Below are positions 35,156 through 46,412 of a DNA stretch of 64,000 nt, piece after piece. The DNA is from Zeimonas sediminis (lineage in GTDB: Bacteria > Pseudomonadota > Gammaproteobacteria > Burkholderiales > Burkholderiaceae_E), in assembly GCF_023721795.1 (NCBI RefSeq), contig NZ_JAMQYE010000001.1:2170001-2234000 (forward strand). The letters are read 5' to 3'. The notes beneath the pieces were generated by a model that ran no database searches, was not told where the DNA came from, and worked only from the letters and a program-made list of their open reading frames with translations. Every line of letters starts with the position of its first letter. Position 1 is the first letter of the stretch. The position numbers were made by a program, and so were the translations under genes.

Positions 35156-35374
35156 TCATTTCGACCGGAAGACGATCCGGGCCCGGGACAGGTCATAGGG
35201 CGTGAGCTCCACCGTGACCTTGTCGCCGGGAAGGATGCGGATGTAGTGCATCCGCATCTTTCCGGATATGTGCCCCAGCACCATGTGTCCGTTCTCGAGT
35301 TTCACGCGGAACGTCGCGTTGGGCAGGTTCTCGACCACCTCGCCCTGCATCTGGATGACGTCTTCCTTGCTCAT
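35156..35374 (-). CDS. infA: Translation initiation factor IF-1
   Basis: 72 residues, a single OB fold ([20 protein letters not shown] at the start, [19 protein letters not shown] near the end) that occupies the A site during initiation. It sits between secY and rpmJ, the position usual in betaproteobacteria and Gram-positives but not in E. coli. Confidence 0.97.
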   Translation of the reverse strand: MSKEDVIQMQGEVVENLPNATFRVKLENGHMVLGHISGKMRMHYIRILPGDKVTVELTPYDLSRARIVFRSK

Positions 35375-35387
35375 CGGACGCCCGCTT

Positions 35388-36716
35388 CTAGAGTCCCATG
35401 CCCTTCGCGCCGGTCTTGCGCAACAGGCTCTCGTACTGGTGCGACATCACGTAGGCCTGGACCTGCGACATGAAGTCCATCGTGACCACCACGATGATCA
35501 GCAGCGAGGTTCCGCCGAAGTAGAACGGAACGTTCCACTTCAGGACCAGGAACTCCGGCAGCAGGCAGACCGCCGTGATGTAGATCGCGCCGGCCAGCGT
35601 GAGGCGCATCAGGATCTTGTCGATGTACTTCGCCGTCTGCTCGCCCGGCCGGATGCCCGGCACCAGCGCACCGCTCTTCTTCAGGTTGTCCGCCGTCTCG
35701 CGGCTGTTGAAGACCAGCGCGGTGTAGAAGAAGCAGAAGAACACGATCGCCAGCGCGTACATCAGGATGTACACCGGCTGTCCCGGCGACAGCGTCGACG
35801 CGATGTCGCGGATCCAGCGGATCGCCACATTCGACGGGTCGCCGGAGGTGAACCACTGCGCGATCGTCGCCGGGAACAGGATGATCGACGACGCGAAGAT
35901 CGGCGGGATCACGCCCGACATGTTCAGCTTCAGCGGCAGGTGCGAGGTCTGGCCGCCGTACACGCGGTTGCCCACCTGGCGCTTCGCGTAGTTGACCGTG
36001 ATCTTGCGCTGACCCCGCTCGACGAACACCACGAAGGCGGTCACGACGACGACCAGCACGATGATCAACAGCGACACGAAGGCGCTCATCGCGCCGGTGC
36101 GCACCAGCTCGCCCATGCCCGCTATCGCGCCGGGCAGCCCCGCCACGATGCCCGCGAAGATGATGATCGAGATGCCGTTGCCCAGCCCGCGCTCGGTGAT
36201 CTGCTCGCCGAGCCACATCAGGAACATCGTGCCGGTGACCAGCGAGACCACGGTGGTGAACCGGAAGGCCAGGCCCGGGTCGATGACCAGCCCGGGCTGC
36301 GACTCGATCGCCACCGCGATGCCGACGGCCTGGAAGGTTGCCAGGCCCACGGTGAACCAGCGCGTGTACTTCGTGATTTCCCGCCGGCCCGCCTCGCCTT
36401 CCTTCTTCTTGGCCTCCAGGTACGGAACGACCACCGTGAGCAGCTGCATGATGATCGATGCCGAGATGTACGGCATGATCCCGAGCGCGAACACGGTGAA
36501 GCGCGACAGCGCGCCGCCCGAGAACAGGTTGAACATCCCCAGGATGCCCCCCTGCTGGCCCCGGAACAGCTCGGCGAGCTGGTCCGGATCGATGCCCGGC
36601 ACCGGCACGTGCGCGCCGATCCGGTAGACGATCAGGGCGAGCAGGAGGAAAAGCAGGCGACGCTTCAGGTCGCCGAACTTTCCGCCCTTGACCAGCGCTG
36701 CGGGAGAAGTGGCCAC
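35388..36716 (-). CDS. secY: Preprotein translocase subunit SecY
   Basis: 442 residues with ten transmembrane helices forming the SecYEG channel. The [17 protein letters not shown] stretch and the cytoplasmic loops with Arg-rich tips ([22 protein letters not shown]) are typical. It closes the spc operon after rplO by 13 bases; its partner secE is at the other end of this window. Confidence 0.98.
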   Translation of the reverse strand: MATSPAALVKGGKFGDLKRRLLFLLLALIVYRIGAHVPVPGIDPDQLAELFRGQQGGILGMFNLFSGGALSRFTVFALGIMPYISASIIMQLLTVVVPYLEAKKKEGEAGRREITKYTRWFTVGLATFQAVGIAVAIESQPGLVIDPGLAFRFTTVVSLVTGTMFLMWLGEQITERGLGNGISIIIFAGIVAGLPGAIAGMGELVRTGAMSAFVSLLIIVLVVVVTAFVVFVERGQRKITVNYAKRQVGNRVYGGQTSHLPLKLNMSGVIPPIFASSIILFPATIAQWFTSGDPSNVAIRWIRDIASTLSPGQPVYILMYALAIVFFCFFYTALVFNSRETADNLKKSGALVPGIRPGEQTAKYIDKILMRLTLAGAIYITAVCLLPEFLVLKWNVPFYFGGTSLLIIVVVTMDFMSQVQAYVMSHQYESLLRKTGAKGMGL

Positions 36717-36729
36717 TTCGGTTACGTCC

Positions 36730-37161
36730 TCAGGCGACCGAGCCGCCCGCAGCCTCGATGGCCGCCTTCGCGCCCTTCGTGGCGCCCACGCCCTTCAGCG
36801 CGACCTTGCGCGAGAGCTCGCCCGACAGGAAGACCTTGGCGGCGCGCGCAAGCTGCGGCACCACGCCGGCGGCCTTCAGCGTCAGCAGGTCGATCTCGTC
36901 GGCCTCCAGGCGCTGCAGGTCGGACAGGCGGACCTCGGCGGTGTCGGCCGCGGTCAGCGACTTGAACCCGCGCTTGGGCAGCCGGCGCTGCAGCGGCATC
37001 TGGCCGCCTTCGAAACCGACCTTGTGGAAACCGCCCGAGCGCGACTTCTGGCCCTTGTGGCCGCGTCCCGCGGTCTTGCCGAGCCCGGAGCCGATGCCCC
37101 GGCCGACCCGCTTGGCGGCGTGCTTGCTGCCCTCGGCGGGCTTCAGTTCGTTCAGCTTCAT
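36730..37161 (-). CDS. rplO: 50S ribosomal protein L15
   Basis: 143 residues: [20 protein letters not shown] at the start with the Gly/Lys-rich [17 protein letters not shown] loop that threads into 23S rRNA, and a globular C-terminus. It follows rpmD by 29 bases. Confidence 0.98.
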   Translation of the reverse strand: MKLNELKPAEGSKHAAKRVGRGIGSGLGKTAGRGHKGQKSRSGGFHKVGFEGGQMPLQRRLPKRGFKSLTAADTAEVRLSDLQRLEADEIDLLTLKAAGVVPQLARAAKVFLSGELSRKVALKGVGATKGAKAAIEAAGGSVA

Positions 37162-37190
37162 GGAACCTCCGGTGTCCCGATCCGTCGCGC

Positions 37191-37370
37191 TCAGCCGACG
37201 CGGACCAGGTACGACACCTTGTTGATCATCCCGCGGACCGCCGGCGTGTCTTCCAGCTCGCGGGTCTGGTTCAGCTTCTTCAGGCCGAGCCCGAGGACCG
37301 TCGCCTTGTGCGAGCCGCGGGTGCCGATCGGGCTGCGTACCAGCGTGACCTTGATCGTCTTGTTGCTCAT
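37191..37370 (-). CDS. rpmD: 50S ribosomal protein L30
   Basis: 59 residues, [17 protein letters not shown] then [20 protein letters not shown]: the short bacterial L30. GGAGAGAACG before the ATG at 37370 decides it over a start 15 codons upstream. Confidence 0.97.
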   Translation of the reverse strand: MSNKTIKVTLVRSPIGTRGSHKATVLGLGLKKLNQTRELEDTPAVRGMINKVSYLVRVG

Positions 37371-37411
37371 CGTTCTCTCCGTGCGCCGCGCCGGGGCGGA
37401 CGCCTCGCCGC

Positions 37412-37930
37412 TCAACCGAGGATTTCCTCGATCGTCTTGCCGCGCTTGGCGGCGATCTCGGCAGGGGTGTTCAGGTTCGTCAGCGCGTCGATCGTGGCCC
37501 GGACCATGTTGTACGGGTTCGACGAACCGTGGCTCTTGGCGACGACGTTCGTGACGCCCATCACTTCGAAGATCGCGCGCATCGGGCCGCCGGCGATGAT
37601 GCCGGTGCCGTCGGGGGCGGGCTTGAGCATCACGGTCGAGGCGCCGTGGCGACCCATGACCTGGTGATGCAGCGTGCCGCCGCGCAGCGGGATCTTGACC
37701 ATCTTGCGGCGGGCCTCGTCCATCGCCTTCTGCACCGCAACCGGCACCTCGCGCGACTTGCCCTTGCCCATGCCGATGCGGCCATCGCCGTCGCCGACCA
37801 CCGTGAGTGCCGCGAAACCGAGGATGCGGCCGCCCTTGACGACCTTGGTGACCCGGTTGACCGCGATCATCTTCTCGCGAAGACCGTCGTCGCGCTCCTC
37901 GCCGCCAACCTTAGCTTGAACTTTAGCCAT
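37412..37930 (-). CDS. rpsE: 30S ribosomal protein S5
   Basis: 172 residues. The double-stranded-RNA-binding N-terminal domain ([20 protein letters not shown], including the basic loop where ram and spectinomycin-resistance changes occur in E. coli) and the C-terminal domain with [16 protein letters not shown] are intact. It lies between rplR and rpmD. Confidence 0.98.
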   Translation of the reverse strand: MAKVQAKVGGEERDDGLREKMIAVNRVTKVVKGGRILGFAALTVVGDGDGRIGMGKGKSREVPVAVQKAMDEARRKMVKIPLRGGTLHHQVMGRHGASTVMLKPAPDGTGIIAGGPMRAIFEVMGVTNVVAKSHGSSNPYNMVRATIDALTNLNTPAEIAAKRGKTIEEILG

Positions 37931-37940
37931 GTCTTAGCCC

Positions 37941-38306
37941 TTAGAACTTAAGGCCGGCTTCACGCGCGGCCTCGGCCAGCGCCTTCACGCGGCCGTGGTA
38001 CCGGTAGCCGGAGCGATCGAAGGCGACGCTGTCGATGCCGGCAGCGAGCGCCTTCTCGGCGATTCGCTTGCCGATCAGCGCGGCCGCCGACGCGTTTCCG
38101 CCCTTGCCCTGCTGGCCGGCCAGCTGCGAGCGGATCTCCTGTTCCACCGTGGAGGCGGAAACGAGCACCCGGTCGCCCGCCGCATCGGTGATGCTGGCGT
38201 AGATGTGCGTGTTCGTGCGATGCACCGTCAGCCGGTTGACCCGCAGTTCGCGGATCTTGAGCCGCGTCTGACGGGCGCGGCGCAGGCGAGATTGGTTCTT
38301 GTCCAT
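37941..38306 (-). CDS. rplR: 50S ribosomal protein L18
   Basis: 121 residues. Binds 5S r[16 protein letters not shown] and [20 protein letters not shown] are conserved. Two ATG codons stand six bases apart; the second (38306) is chosen for its AGGGA at six bases and the family N-terminus [10 protein letters not shown]. Confidence 0.96.
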   Translation of the reverse strand: MDKNQSRLRRARQTRLKIRELRVNRLTVHRTNTHIYASITDAAGDRVLVSASTVEQEIRSQLAGQQGKGGNASAAALIGKRIAEKALAAGIDSVAFDRSGYRYHGRVKALAEAAREAGLKF

Positions 38307-38338
38307 CGTCATTCCCTGGGAAGAAGCAGCGCGGGCGC

Positions 38339-38872
38339 TTACTTCTTCTTGACTTCCTTCAACACGACGCGCTCGTCGGAATAGCGCACGCCCTTGCCCT
38401 TGTACGGCTCGGGCTCGCGGAACGCGCGGATCTCGGCGGCGACCTGGCCGACGGCCTGCTTGTCGGCGCCCTTGATAACGATCTCGGTCTGCGTCGGCGT
38501 CTCGGCCTTCACGCCATCCGGAAGCTTGTAGACGACCGGATGCGAGAAGCCTAGCGACAGGTTCAGGCTGGCGCCCTGGGCCTGCGCCCGGTAACCGGTG
38601 CCGACCAGCTGGAGCTTGCGCTCGAAGCCCTTCGAAACGCCCTGCACCATGTTCGCGACCAGCGCGCGGTAGGTGCCGCTCATCGCGTTCGCCTCGCGCG
38701 ACTCGTCGACCGGCTTGACGCGAAGCTCCGCGCCTTCGCGCTCGATCGAGATCAGCGGGTTCAGGCGCTGGCTCAGCGTGCCGTTCGAGCCCTTGACCGT
38801 GATGAGGTCGGCGGCGACGTTCACGTCGACGCCCGCCGGCACCGGGATCGGGTTCTTGCCTACTCGGGACAT
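38339..38872 (-). CDS. rplF: 50S ribosomal protein L6
   Basis: 177 residues, same length as in E. coli. [17 protein letters not shown] opens the first of two related domains; [19 protein letters not shown] closes the protein. Sits near the sarcin-ricin loop. The upstream in-frame reading into rpsH is rejected because the family start and ribosome binding site are at 38872. Confidence 0.97.
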   Translation of the reverse strand: MSRVGKNPIPVPAGVDVNVAADLITVKGSNGTLSQRLNPLISIEREGAELRVKPVDESREANAMSGTYRALVANMVQGVSKGFERKLQLVGTGYRAQAQGASLNLSLGFSHPVVYKLPDGVKAETPTQTEIVIKGADKQAVGQVAAEIRAFREPEPYKGKGVRYSDERVVLKEVKKK

Positions 38873-38888
38873 GTCAGTTCCTCCCCGA

Positions 38889-39284
38889 TCAGGCCACGAA
38901 GCCGATGACTTCGCCGCCCAGGCCGGTGGCGCGCGCATGACGGTCGGTCATGACGCCCTTCGACGTGGTGACGATCGCGACGCCCAGGCCGTTCATCACC
39001 TGGGGCAGCGCGTCGCGGCCGCGGTAGACCCGCAGGCCGGGGCGCGAGACCCGGTCGAGCCGCTCGATGACCGGGCGGCCGGCGTAGTACTTCAACTGGA
39101 CCTCCAGCGTCCGCAGGGCGCCATCGCCCTTGACGGAGAAGTCCTCGATATAGCCTTCGTCTTTCAGAAGCTTGGCAATCGCCACCTTCAGCTTGGACGT
39201 CGGCATGGACACCGATTGCTTTTCGACGCGCTGCGCGTTGCGGATGCGCGTGAACATGTCGGCGATCGGATCGCTCATGCTCAT
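38889..39284 (-). CDS. rpsH: 30S ribosomal protein S8
   Basis: 131 residues with [15 protein letters not shown] at the start and [13 protein letters not shown]-type C-terminal RNA-binding loop (here [20 protein letters not shown]). In E. coli S8 represses translation of the spc mRNA at the start of rplE; the corresponding junction here (40204-40350) is long and structured. Confidence 0.98.
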   Translation of the reverse strand: MSMSDPIADMFTRIRNAQRVEKQSVSMPTSKLKVAIAKLLKDEGYIEDFSVKGDGALRTLEVQLKYYAGRPVIERLDRVSRPGLRVYRGRDALPQVMNGLGVAIVTTSKGVMTDRHARATGLGGEVIGFVA

Positions 39285-39327
39285 GATGTGGTTCCTCTTT
39301 CCAGCTCGCTCGTTGCCGGCCAGCCGA

Positions 39328-39633
39328 TTACCAGCTTGCCTTCGTCAGACCCGGCACTTCGCCGCGCATCGCGATGTCGCGCAGCTTGTTGCGCGCGAGA
39401 CCGAACTTGCGGTAAGTGCCGCGCGGACGGCCCGTGATCTCGCAGCGATTGCGAAGACGCGACGGGCTGGCGTTGCGGGGCAGCGCCTGCAGCTTCAGAC
39501 GCGCCTGGTAGCGCTCTTCTTCAGACAGGGACTGGTCGTTGATGATCGCCTCGAGCGCCTGGCGCTTGGCGGCGAACTTCTTCACCATTGCCTGGCGCTT
39601 CAGTTCGCGGTTGATCAGAGCGAGTTTGGCCAC
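39328..39633 (-). CDS. rpsN: 30S ribosomal protein S14
   Basis: 101 residues: the long form without the CxxC zinc motifs. [20 protein letters not shown] is the conserved C-terminal core. Between rplE and rpsH. Confidence 0.97.
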   Translation of the reverse strand: MAKLALINRELKRQAMVKKFAAKRQALEAIINDQSLSEEERYQARLKLQALPRNASPSRLRNRCEITGRPRGTYRKFGLARNKLRDIAMRGEVPGLTKASW

Positions 39634-39663
39634 TTTCGTTGCTTCCTCAAATGCGCCCGGATT

Positions 39664-40203
39664 TCAGGTGCGGAACGGGAACTTGAACGCCGCGAGCAGC
39701 GCGCGCGCTTCCTCGTCGTTCTTCGCCGTCGTCGTGATGCTGATGTTCAGGCCGCGCAGGGCGTCGACCTTGTCGTACTCGATCTCGGGGAAAATGATCT
39801 GTTCCTTCACCCCGAGGTTGTAGTTGCCGCGGCCGTCGAAGGCCTTGCCCGAAATCCCGCGGAAGTCGCGCACGCGCGGCAGCGCGATCGTGACCAGACG
39901 GTCCAGGAACTCGAACATCCGCTCGCCGCGCAGCGTGACCATGCATCCGATCGGGTAGCCGGCGCGGATCTTGAAGCCGGCGATCGCCTTCTTGGCCTTG
40001 GTCACGACGACTTTCTGGCCGGCGATCTTGGTCAGGTCGGCGGCGGCGTTGTCGAGCACCTTCTTGTCGGCGACCGCCTCGGACACACCCATGTTCAGGG
40101 TGATCTTGGTGATGCGGGGCACCTCCATGACCGACTTGTAGCCGAACTGCTCGATCAGGCCGGGAACGACCTTCTCGCGGTAAAACTGTTGCAGACGAGC
40201 CAT
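39664..40203 (-). CDS. rplE: 50S ribosomal protein L5
   Basis: 179 residues, 5S rRNA-binding protein of the central protuberance. [19 protein letters not shown] and [17 protein letters not shown] are family hallmarks. AAAGGAATACAG precedes the ATG. Separated from rplX by an unusually long gap. Confidence 0.98.
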   Translation of the reverse strand: MARLQQFYREKVVPGLIEQFGYKSVMEVPRITKITLNMGVSEAVADKKVLDNAAADLTKIAGQKVVVTKAKKAIAGFKIRAGYPIGCMVTLRGERMFEFLDRLVTIALPRVRDFRGISGKAFDGRGNYNLGVKEQIIFPEIEYDKVDALRGLNISITTTAKNDEEARALLAAFKFPFRT

Positions 40204-40350
40204 CTGTATTCCTTTCGAACCCTCGTCGGCGACGATTCGCCACGGCCGGGCCAGACATTCGATTCGGCGGCTATCGCGCCGCCCTTACCTGCGGCCAAAC
40301 CGGGCCGCTTCCGGACCGCGCGGGGCGCACCCCGCGAGCCCTCGGGTTTC
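40204..40350 (-). promoter_or_regulatory. Structured 147-base gap between rplX and rplE
   Basis: Non-coding. On the minus strand a 7-bp stem CGCGGGG/CCCCGCG with TGCG loop (40336-40319) follows shortly after the rplX stop, and a 6-bp stem GGCGGC/GCCGCC with 6-base loop is at 40283-40266. In E. coli S8 binds spc mRNA at the rplX-rplE junction; similar control here is inferred from position. Confidence 0.4.
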
Positions 40351-40671
40351 TCAGGCCGCGCCGACGATCTCGCCGTTCGACTTGAAGACGCGGACCTTGC
40401 GGCCGTCCTCGAGCAGCTTGATGCCGACCCGGTCACCCTTGCCCGTCGCCGGGTTGAAGAGCATCACGTTCGACTGGTCGATCGGCATGGTCTTGTCGAC
40501 GATGCCGCCGACCTCGCCCTTCATCGGGTTCGGCCGAACGTGCTTCTTGACGACGTTGACGCCCTCGACCATGAGGTGCGACGGGCCCGAGCGGCTGAGC
40601 ACGGTGCCGCGCTTGCCCTTGTCCCGGCCGGTGATGACGACGACCTCGTCGCCCTTGCGGATCTTCTGCAT
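40351..40671 (-). CDS. rplX: 50S ribosomal protein L24
   Basis: 106 residues. KOW motif [19 protein letters not shown] near the start; assembly-initiator protein of the large subunit. The ATG at 40671 shares a base with the rplN stop (TGATG), giving translational coupling. Confidence 0.97.
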   Translation of the reverse strand: MQKIRKGDEVVVITGRDKGKRGTVLSRSGPSHLMVEGVNVVKKHVRPNPMKGEVGGIVDKTMPIDQSNVMLFNPATGKGDRVGIKLLEDGRKVRVFKSNGEIVGAA

Positions 40672-41039
40672 CAGAGCACCTCCGGAGCGAGCGACACGAT
40701 CTTCATGAAGCGCTCGGTACGCAGTTCGCGGGTGACGGGCCCGAAGATGCGGGTCCCGATCGGCTCGAGCTTGGCATTGAGCAGCACGGCGGCATTGCCG
40801 TCGAACTTCACCAGCGAGCCGTCCTGGCGGCGCACGCCCTTCGCGGTGCGGACGACGACCGCGTTGTAGATCTCGCCCTTCTTGACGCGGCCACGCGGCT
40901 GCGCCTCCTTGACCGAGACCTTGATGATGTCGCCGATGCCGGCGTAGCGACGCTTGGAGCCGCCGAGCACCTTGATACACATGACTGAACGCGCGCCAGT
41001 ATTGTCGGCGACGTCCAGCGTCGATTGCATCTGAATCAT
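40671..41039 (-). CDS. rplN: 50S ribosomal protein L14
   Basis: 122 residues. [20 protein letters not shown] and the [16 protein letters not shown] segment define L14, which contacts 16S rRNA at bridge B5/B8. The ATG at 41039 gives the normal N-terminus; an in-frame start nine codons earlier is rejected. First gene of the spc operon, behind a promoter-bearing gap. Confidence 0.97.
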   Translation of the reverse strand: MIQMQSTLDVADNTGARSVMCIKVLGGSKRRYAGIGDIIKVSVKEAQPRGRVKKGEIYNAVVVRTAKGVRRQDGSLVKFDGNAAVLLNAKLEPIGTRIFGPVTRELRTERFMKIVSLAPEVL

Positions 41040-41316
41040 GATTTCCGTCCCAACTTGATCCGCCACTCCGCCAGCCCGGACCGCACCGACATTCGGTGCC
41101 GCCCAGCGCGGGGTCAGACGGTCAGTCTTGGTCCCGTGGTTTGGGTGAACCGGCCAGCTCGGCCGCAGTCGTCGCTTCGGGCTGCGCCGGGAGTGCCCGG
41201 GCTACCGTGTTCGGGGTGCTGCGACGGCCGCTCTGACCGGAGCCGAAAATTATTACACGTAATTGCCGGCAACGCAAGCGCCGCCGGCAGATTCTTTCTT
41301 GCGGGCGCGCCCGCGA
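41040..41316 (-). other. 277-base region between rpsQ and rplN (S10/spc boundary)
   Basis: Non-coding. It contains a locally AT-rich patch with a promoter candidate (41249-41277) and a leader of about 200 bases to rplN. A short GCGGG/CCCGC stem near the rpsQ end lacks a T-run, so read-through from the S10 operon is likely. Confidence 0.55.
41249..41277 (-). promoter_or_regulatory. Pspc-like promoter upstream of rplN
   Basis: Minus strand TTGCGT (41277-41272), 17 bases, AATAAT (41254-41249; 5/6 of TATAAT). It lies in the only AT-rich patch of the gap and at the same place as the E. coli spc promoter. Confidence 0.55.
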
Positions 41317-41604
41317 TCAGACCGTGGCCGCCGACTGGACCAGGCGGGTCACCACCCAGGTCTTCGTCCGGGAGATCGGCCGGCTCTCGGCGATCTCGAC
41401 GGTGTCGCCCTCGTTGAGCGGCTGCTCGGTGTGCGCGTGGTAGCGGGTGCTGCGAACCATGTACTTGCCGTACACGGCGTGCTTGACCTTGCGCTCGACG
41501 AGGACCGTCACGGTCTTCTGCATCTTGTTGCTGACGACGCGCCCGACCAGGGTGCGCTTCAGGCCGGCGCCCTGCTCGGTAGCCGTGGCTTGGGTGTCGC
41601 TCAT
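41317..41604 (-). CDS. rpsQ: 30S ribosomal protein S17
   Basis: 95 residues. OB-fold core with [20 protein letters not shown] and [15 protein letters not shown]-like end (here [17 protein letters not shown]); about ten extra polar residues at the N-terminus. It overlaps the rpmC stop by four bases. Last gene of the S10 operon. Confidence 0.97.
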   Translation of the reverse strand: MSDTQATATEQGAGLKRTLVGRVVSNKMQKTVTVLVERKVKHAVYGKYMVRSTRYHAHTEQPLNEGDTVEIAESRPISRTKTWVVTRLVQSAATV

Positions 41605-41795
41605 TTGGCCGCCGCCCTCTCGTTCATGACCGTCCGAACCCGCGCGATGTCGCGCCGCGTCTTGCGCAGCTGGCTCGTGTTGGTCAGTTGCTGGGTCGCG
41701 ATCTGCATGCGCAGCGAAAAGTGCGCCTTCAGCAGATCGCCGAGTTCCTTCTTCAGCGCGTCGTTGTCCTTCGCGCGCAGTTCACTGGCTTTCAT
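41601..41795 (-). CDS. rpmC: 50S ribosomal protein L29
   Basis: 64 residues, two-helix protein: [20 protein letters not shown] and [18 protein letters not shown]. Sits at the tunnel exit next to L23. Overlaps rpsQ by four bases. Confidence 0.97.
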   Translation of the reverse strand: MKASELRAKDNDALKKELGDLLKAHFSLRMQIATQQLTNTSQLRKTRRDIARVRTVMNERAAAK

Positions 41796-41822
41796 CTTTC
41801 TGCCTCTTCGACGGACGGACGC

Positions 41823-42239
41823 TCAGGCGCCGACCATGCGGGTGACGAAGGTCGTCGAGATCGGCAGCTTGGCGGCCGCCAGCGCGAACGCCTCGCGCGC
41901 CAGCTGCTCGTTCACGCCGTCCATCTCGTACAGCACCTTGCCGGGCTGGATTTCCGCGACGTAGTACTCGATGTTGCCCTTGCCGTTGCCCATGCGGACC
42001 TCGGCAGGCTTCTTCGAGATCGGCTTGTCCGGGAAGATCCGGATCCACACACGGCCGCCCCGCTTGATGTGGCGGGTCATCGCGCGTCGCGCCGCCTCGA
42101 TCTGGCGGGCGGTCAGCCGGCCGCGGCCGGTCGCCTTCAGGCCGAACTCGCCGAAGGCGACCGAGGCGCCCCGCGTGGCGAGGCCCTTGTTGCGGCCCTT
42201 CTGTTCCTTACGATACTTGCGTCGAGCGGGTTGAAGCAT
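41823..42239 (-). CDS. rplP: 50S ribosomal protein L16
   Basis: 138 residues; [19 protein letters not shown] at the start, [22 protein letters not shown] in the middle. Located near the A-site tRNA elbow. Follows rpsC by 32 bases. Confidence 0.98.
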   Translation of the reverse strand: MLQPARRKYRKEQKGRNKGLATRGASVAFGEFGLKATGRGRLTARQIEAARRAMTRHIKRGGRVWIRIFPDKPISKKPAEVRMGNGKGNIEYYVAEIQPGKVLYEMDGVNEQLAREAFALAAAKLPISTTFVTRMVGA

Positions 42240-42271
42240 CGCTCACTCCTTGTACAGGGGCAAAGCCCCCC

Positions 42272-43141
<870 letters not shown>

Positions 43142-43160
43142 GTCGTTCCTTCCGAGTCCG

Positions 43161-43493
43161 TTACTTGTCGGCGACCGTCACGTAGATGTGGCAGGTCTGC
43201 TTCTCGATCTTGCAGCCGCGGCCCTTGGCGCGCGCCTGGAATCGCTTCAGCGACATGCCCTTCTCGACGTGGATCGTCTTGACCTTGAGCTCGTCGATGT
43301 CGGCGCCGTCGTTGTGCTCGGCGTTGGCGATCGCCGACTCGAGCACCTTCTTGACGATCTTCGACGCCTTCTTCGGGGAGAACGTCAGGATGTTGAGCGC
43401 CTGCTCGACCGGCTTGCCGCGGACGAGATCGGCCACGAGCCGGCCCTTCTGGGCCGACAGCCGGACGCCGCGCAGGATTGCTTGCGTTTCCAT
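43161..43493 (-). CDS. rplV: 50S ribosomal protein L22
   Basis: 110 residues. [21 protein letters not shown] and the tunnel-lining hairpin [21 protein letters not shown] are present. The hairpin carries two Cys, which is a little unusual. Between rpsS and rpsC. Confidence 0.97.
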   Translation of the reverse strand: METQAILRGVRLSAQKGRLVADLVRGKPVEQALNILTFSPKKASKIVKKVLESAIANAEHNDGADIDELKVKTIHVEKGMSLKRFQARAKGRGCKIEKQTCHIYVTVADK

Positions 43494-43505
43494 GTGGCTA
43501 TTCCC

Positions 43506-43784
43506 TTATCGCTTCCCGGCCTTCTTGTCGGCCGCGTGGCCTTTGAAGGTGCGGGTGAGGGCGAACTCGCCGAGCTTGTGGCCGACCATGTTCTCGTTGA
43601 TGAACACCGGCACATGCTGCTTGCCGTTGTGCACCGCGATCGTCAGGCCGATGAACTCGGGAACGATCGTCGAGCGACGCGACCACGTCTTGATCGGCTT
43701 GCGATCCTTGGTAGCCAGCGCCGTATCGACCTTCTTCATCAGGTGGGCGTCGACGAACGGCCCCTTTTTGACTGAACGTGCCAT
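43506..43784 (-). CDS. rpsS: 30S ribosomal protein S19
   Basis: 92 residues; [19 protein letters not shown] then [25 protein letters not shown]: invariant S19 sequence. Head protein that pairs with S13. Confidence 0.98.
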   Translation of the reverse strand: MARSVKKGPFVDAHLMKKVDTALATKDRKPIKTWSRRSTIVPEFIGLTIAVHNGKQHVPVFINENMVGHKLGEFALTRTFKGHAADKKAGKR

Positions 43785-43805
43785 AACTTACTCGTCACTC
43801 ACCTG

Positions 43806-44624
43806 TTATTTGCGACCGCGGCGCTGCACGATCATCGAATCGGTGCGCTTGGTGCTACGCGTCTTCATGCCCTTGGTCTGCTGACCCCAGGGCGAACGCG
43901 GATGACCGCCGCCGTTCGAGCGACCGCCGTGCGGGTGGTCGACCGGGTTCATCGCGATGCCGCGCACCGTCGGGCGGATGCCACGCCAGCGGTTGGCACC
44001 GGCCTTGCCGATCGTGCGCAGGCTGTGCTCCTCGTTGCCGACCTCGCCGATCGTGGCGCGGCACTCGATGTGCACCCGGCGGATCTCGCCGGAGCGCAGG
44101 CGAACCTGCGCGTAGGTGCCTTCGCGAGCCAGCAGGCGGGCCGAGGTACCAGCCGAGCGGGCGAGCTGCGCGCCCTTGCCGGGCAGCATCTCGATGCAGT
44201 GGATCGTCGAACCGACCGGGATGTTGCGGATCGGCAGCGTGTTGCCCGGACGGATCGGGGCCTCGGAGCCGCTCATCAGCGACGCGCCCGGCGTGACGCC
44301 GCGCGGCGCCAGGATGTAGCGGCGCTCGCCGTCCGCGTAGACCAGCAGCGCGAGGTGCGCGCTGCGGTTCGGGTCGTACTCGAGCCGCTCGACCTTCGCC
44401 GGGATGCCGTCCTTGTTGCGACGGAAATCGACGATCCGGTAGTGTGCCTTGTGGCCGCCACCGCGGTGCCGGGTCGTGATGTGCCCGAGGTTGTTGCGAC
44501 CCGAGCCACGCTTGGTGGACTCGGTGAGCGCATCGACCGGACGCCCCTTCCAGAGGCCCGGGGTCACGACCTTGACCATCGACCGGCGGCCCGGCGAGGT
44601 CGGTTTAGTCTTGACGACCGCCAT
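43806..44624 (-). CDS. rplB: 50S ribosomal protein L2
   Basis: 272 residues. [18 protein letters not shown] and the C-terminal [15 protein letters not shown] loop with its conserved His near the peptidyl transferase centre are present. The stop of rplW directly abuts its ATG. Confidence 0.98.
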   Translation of the reverse strand: MAVVKTKPTSPGRRSMVKVVTPGLWKGRPVDALTESTKRGSGRNNLGHITTRHRGGGHKAHYRIVDFRRNKDGIPAKVERLEYDPNRSAHLALLVYADGERRYILAPRGVTPGASLMSGSEAPIRPGNTLPIRNIPVGSTIHCIEMLPGKGAQLARSAGTSARLLAREGTYAQVRLRSGEIRRVHIECRATIGEVGNEEHSLRTIGKAGANRWRGIRPTVRGIAMNPVDHPHGGRSNGGGHPRSPWGQQTKGMKTRSTKRTDSMIVQRRGRK

Positions 44625-44921
44625 TTAGATCGCCTCCGCGAAGTTGATTTCCTGGCCAGGCATCAGGCTCACATAGGCCTTGCGGACATTGCGCCGCCGG
44701 CCGCTGAAGCGACCGAAGCGCTTCTGCTTGCCCTTCTGGTTCAGGACCTGAACCGATTCGACCTTGACCTTGAACAGCAGCTCGACCGCCGCCTTGATCT
44801 CGTCCTTGGTCGCGTCCTGCAGCACGCGGAACGCCACCTGGTTGTTCTTCTCCGCAACCAGCGTCGCCTTCTCGGAGACGACCGGCGCGACGAGAACCGT
44901 CATCAAACGCTCCTGATTCAT
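44625..44921 (-). CDS. rplW: 50S ribosomal protein L23
   Basis: 98 residues. [20 protein letters not shown] and [18 protein letters not shown] are typical; docking site for trigger factor and SRP at the tunnel exit. ATG at 44921 overlaps the rplD stop (ATGA); a second Met six codons in would lose that coupling. Confidence 0.96.
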   Translation of the reverse strand: MNQERLMTVLVAPVVSEKATLVAEKNNQVAFRVLQDATKDEIKAAVELLFKVKVESVQVLNQKGKQKRFGRFSGRRRNVRKAYVSLMPGQEINFAEAI

Positions 44922-45550
44922 CCCAGCATCTCCTGGACCATGGCCAGCGCCGGACGGGTGATCAGCACCTTGCTGAAGTGCACCAGCGACACCGGGTCGG
45001 CATGTTTCGGCTCGACCACCAGGACGTGCGCGAGGTTGCGCGACGCGAGCCAGAGGTTCTCGTCGAGGTTGTCGGTGATGACCAGCACCGAGTCGCCCTT
45101 GCCGCCCAGGCCCATGGCCTGCAGCTTGCCGGCCAGCAGCTTGGTCTTGGGCGCCTCGAGCGCGATCGGCTCGATGACCGCGACGCGGTCCTCGCGGGCG
45201 AGCTGCGAGAGGATCGAGCAGACGCCTGCGCGGTACATCTTGCGGTTGAGCTTCTGCGAGAAGTTCTCGTCGGGCGAGTTCGGGAAGATCTTGCCGCCAC
45301 CACGCCACAGCGGGCTGGAGGTCATGCCGGCGCGCGCGCGGCCGGTACCCTTCTGGCGGAAAGGCTTCTTGGTGGAGTGCCGGACGGCGCTCCGGTCCTT
45401 CTGCGCGCGGTTGCCGCTGCGGGCGTTCGCCTGGTAGGCGACGACGACCTGGTGGACGAGCGGCTCGTTGAAGTCGCGTCCGAAGATCGTGTCCGGCGCC
45501 TCGACCTTGGCCGAGGCCTGGCCCTGGGCGTCGAGCAGTTTCAGTTCCAT
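44918..45550 (-). CDS. rplD: 50S ribosomal protein L4
   Basis: 210 residues. The tunnel loop reads [25 protein letters not shown]. In E. coli L4 also represses the S10 operon through the rpsJ leader by attenuation. Here rpsJ and rplC are separated by a promoter, so such control, if kept, may act at the rplC leader. Follows rplC by 12 bases. Confidence 0.97.
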   Translation of the reverse strand: MELKLLDAQGQASAKVEAPDTIFGRDFNEPLVHQVVVAYQANARSGNRAQKDRSAVRHSTKKPFRQKGTGRARAGMTSSPLWRGGGKIFPNSPDENFSQKLNRKMYRAGVCSILSQLAREDRVAVIEPIALEAPKTKLLAGKLQAMGLGGKGDSVLVITDNLDENLWLASRNLAHVLVVEPKHADPVSLVHFSKVLITRPALAMVQEMLG

Positions 45551-45562
45551 TCGCTGCGCTCC

Positions 45563-46234
45563 TTACGCCTTGGCGGCCACGCGCTTGCCGGTGGCGGCCT
45601 TGCGCACCGTGGGCGTGACGACGACATCGCCGTTGCGCGAGCCGGGGACCGCGCCCTTTACGAGCAGCAGGCCGCGCTCGGCGTCGACGCGCGCGATTTC
45701 GAGATTCTGGACGGTGCACGAGACGGCACCGAGGTGGCCCGACATCCGCTTGCCCGGGAAGACACGGCCGGGATCCTGCGCCATGCCGATCGAACCGGGA
45801 ACGTTGTGCGAACGCGAGTTGCCGTGCGAGGCGCGACCCGAATTGAAGTTGTGACGCTTGATCGTGCCGGCGAAGCCTTTGCCGATCGACGTGCCATGGA
45901 CGTCGACCTTCTGGCCCGGCTCGAACATCGACACCGCCACGACGGCGCCCGGGGCCAGCGACTCGAGCTCGGCCGGATCGACCCGGAACTCACGGACGAT
46001 GCTGCCGGCCTCGACACCCGCCTTCGCGAAGTGTCCCGCCTGGGGCTTGGTCACACGGGTGGCACGGCGCTCGCCGTAGGTCACCTGCACGGCGCTGTAA
46101 CCGTCGTTGTCGACGGTCTTGATCTGGGTGACGCGGTTGTTCGACACGTCGAGCACCGTCACGGGGATGGAATCGCCATCGTCCGTGAAGATGCGCATCA
46201 TGCCGACCTTGCGTCCCACAAGGCCAAGGCTCAT
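45563..46234 (-). CDS. rplC: 50S ribosomal protein L3
   Basis: 223 residues. [20 protein letters not shown] at the start and the long loop [20 protein letters not shown] near residue 145 with the Gln that PrmB methylates in E. coli. The first gene after the internal promoter at 46344. Confidence 0.97.
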   Translation of the reverse strand: MSLGLVGRKVGMMRIFTDDGDSIPVTVLDVSNNRVTQIKTVDNDGYSAVQVTYGERRATRVTKPQAGHFAKAGVEAGSIVREFRVDPAELESLAPGAVVAVSMFEPGQKVDVHGTSIGKGFAGTIKRHNFNSGRASHGNSRSHNVPGSIGMAQDPGRVFPGKRMSGHLGAVSCTVQNLEIARVDAERGLLLVKGAVPGSRNGDVVVTPTVRKAATGKRVAAKA

Positions 46235-46343
46235 TGTTTGCTCCGATCCCGGCTGCGATTGGCCGGATGACTGTGCCCATTGCGGGGCAGGAAAGTCCCG
46301 CCTGCCGTCGATCGAAGTACGACCCGGAGGCGGAAAAACGAAA

Positions 46344-46373
46344 ATTATAACCCGCCGCAGCGGTCCGGATCAA
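46344..46373 (-). promoter_or_regulatory. Promoter between rpsJ and rplC
   Basis: Minus strand TTGATC (46373-46368), 18 bases, then a perfect TATAAT (46349-46344). It lies 110 bases upstream of rplC and starts a leader of about 100 bases. In E. coli the S10 promoter is upstream of rpsJ, not here. Confidence 0.65.
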
Positions 46374-46412
46374 GCAGTGCCTGAACGAACCGTTGCGGCG
46401 GCGAGGAACCTG

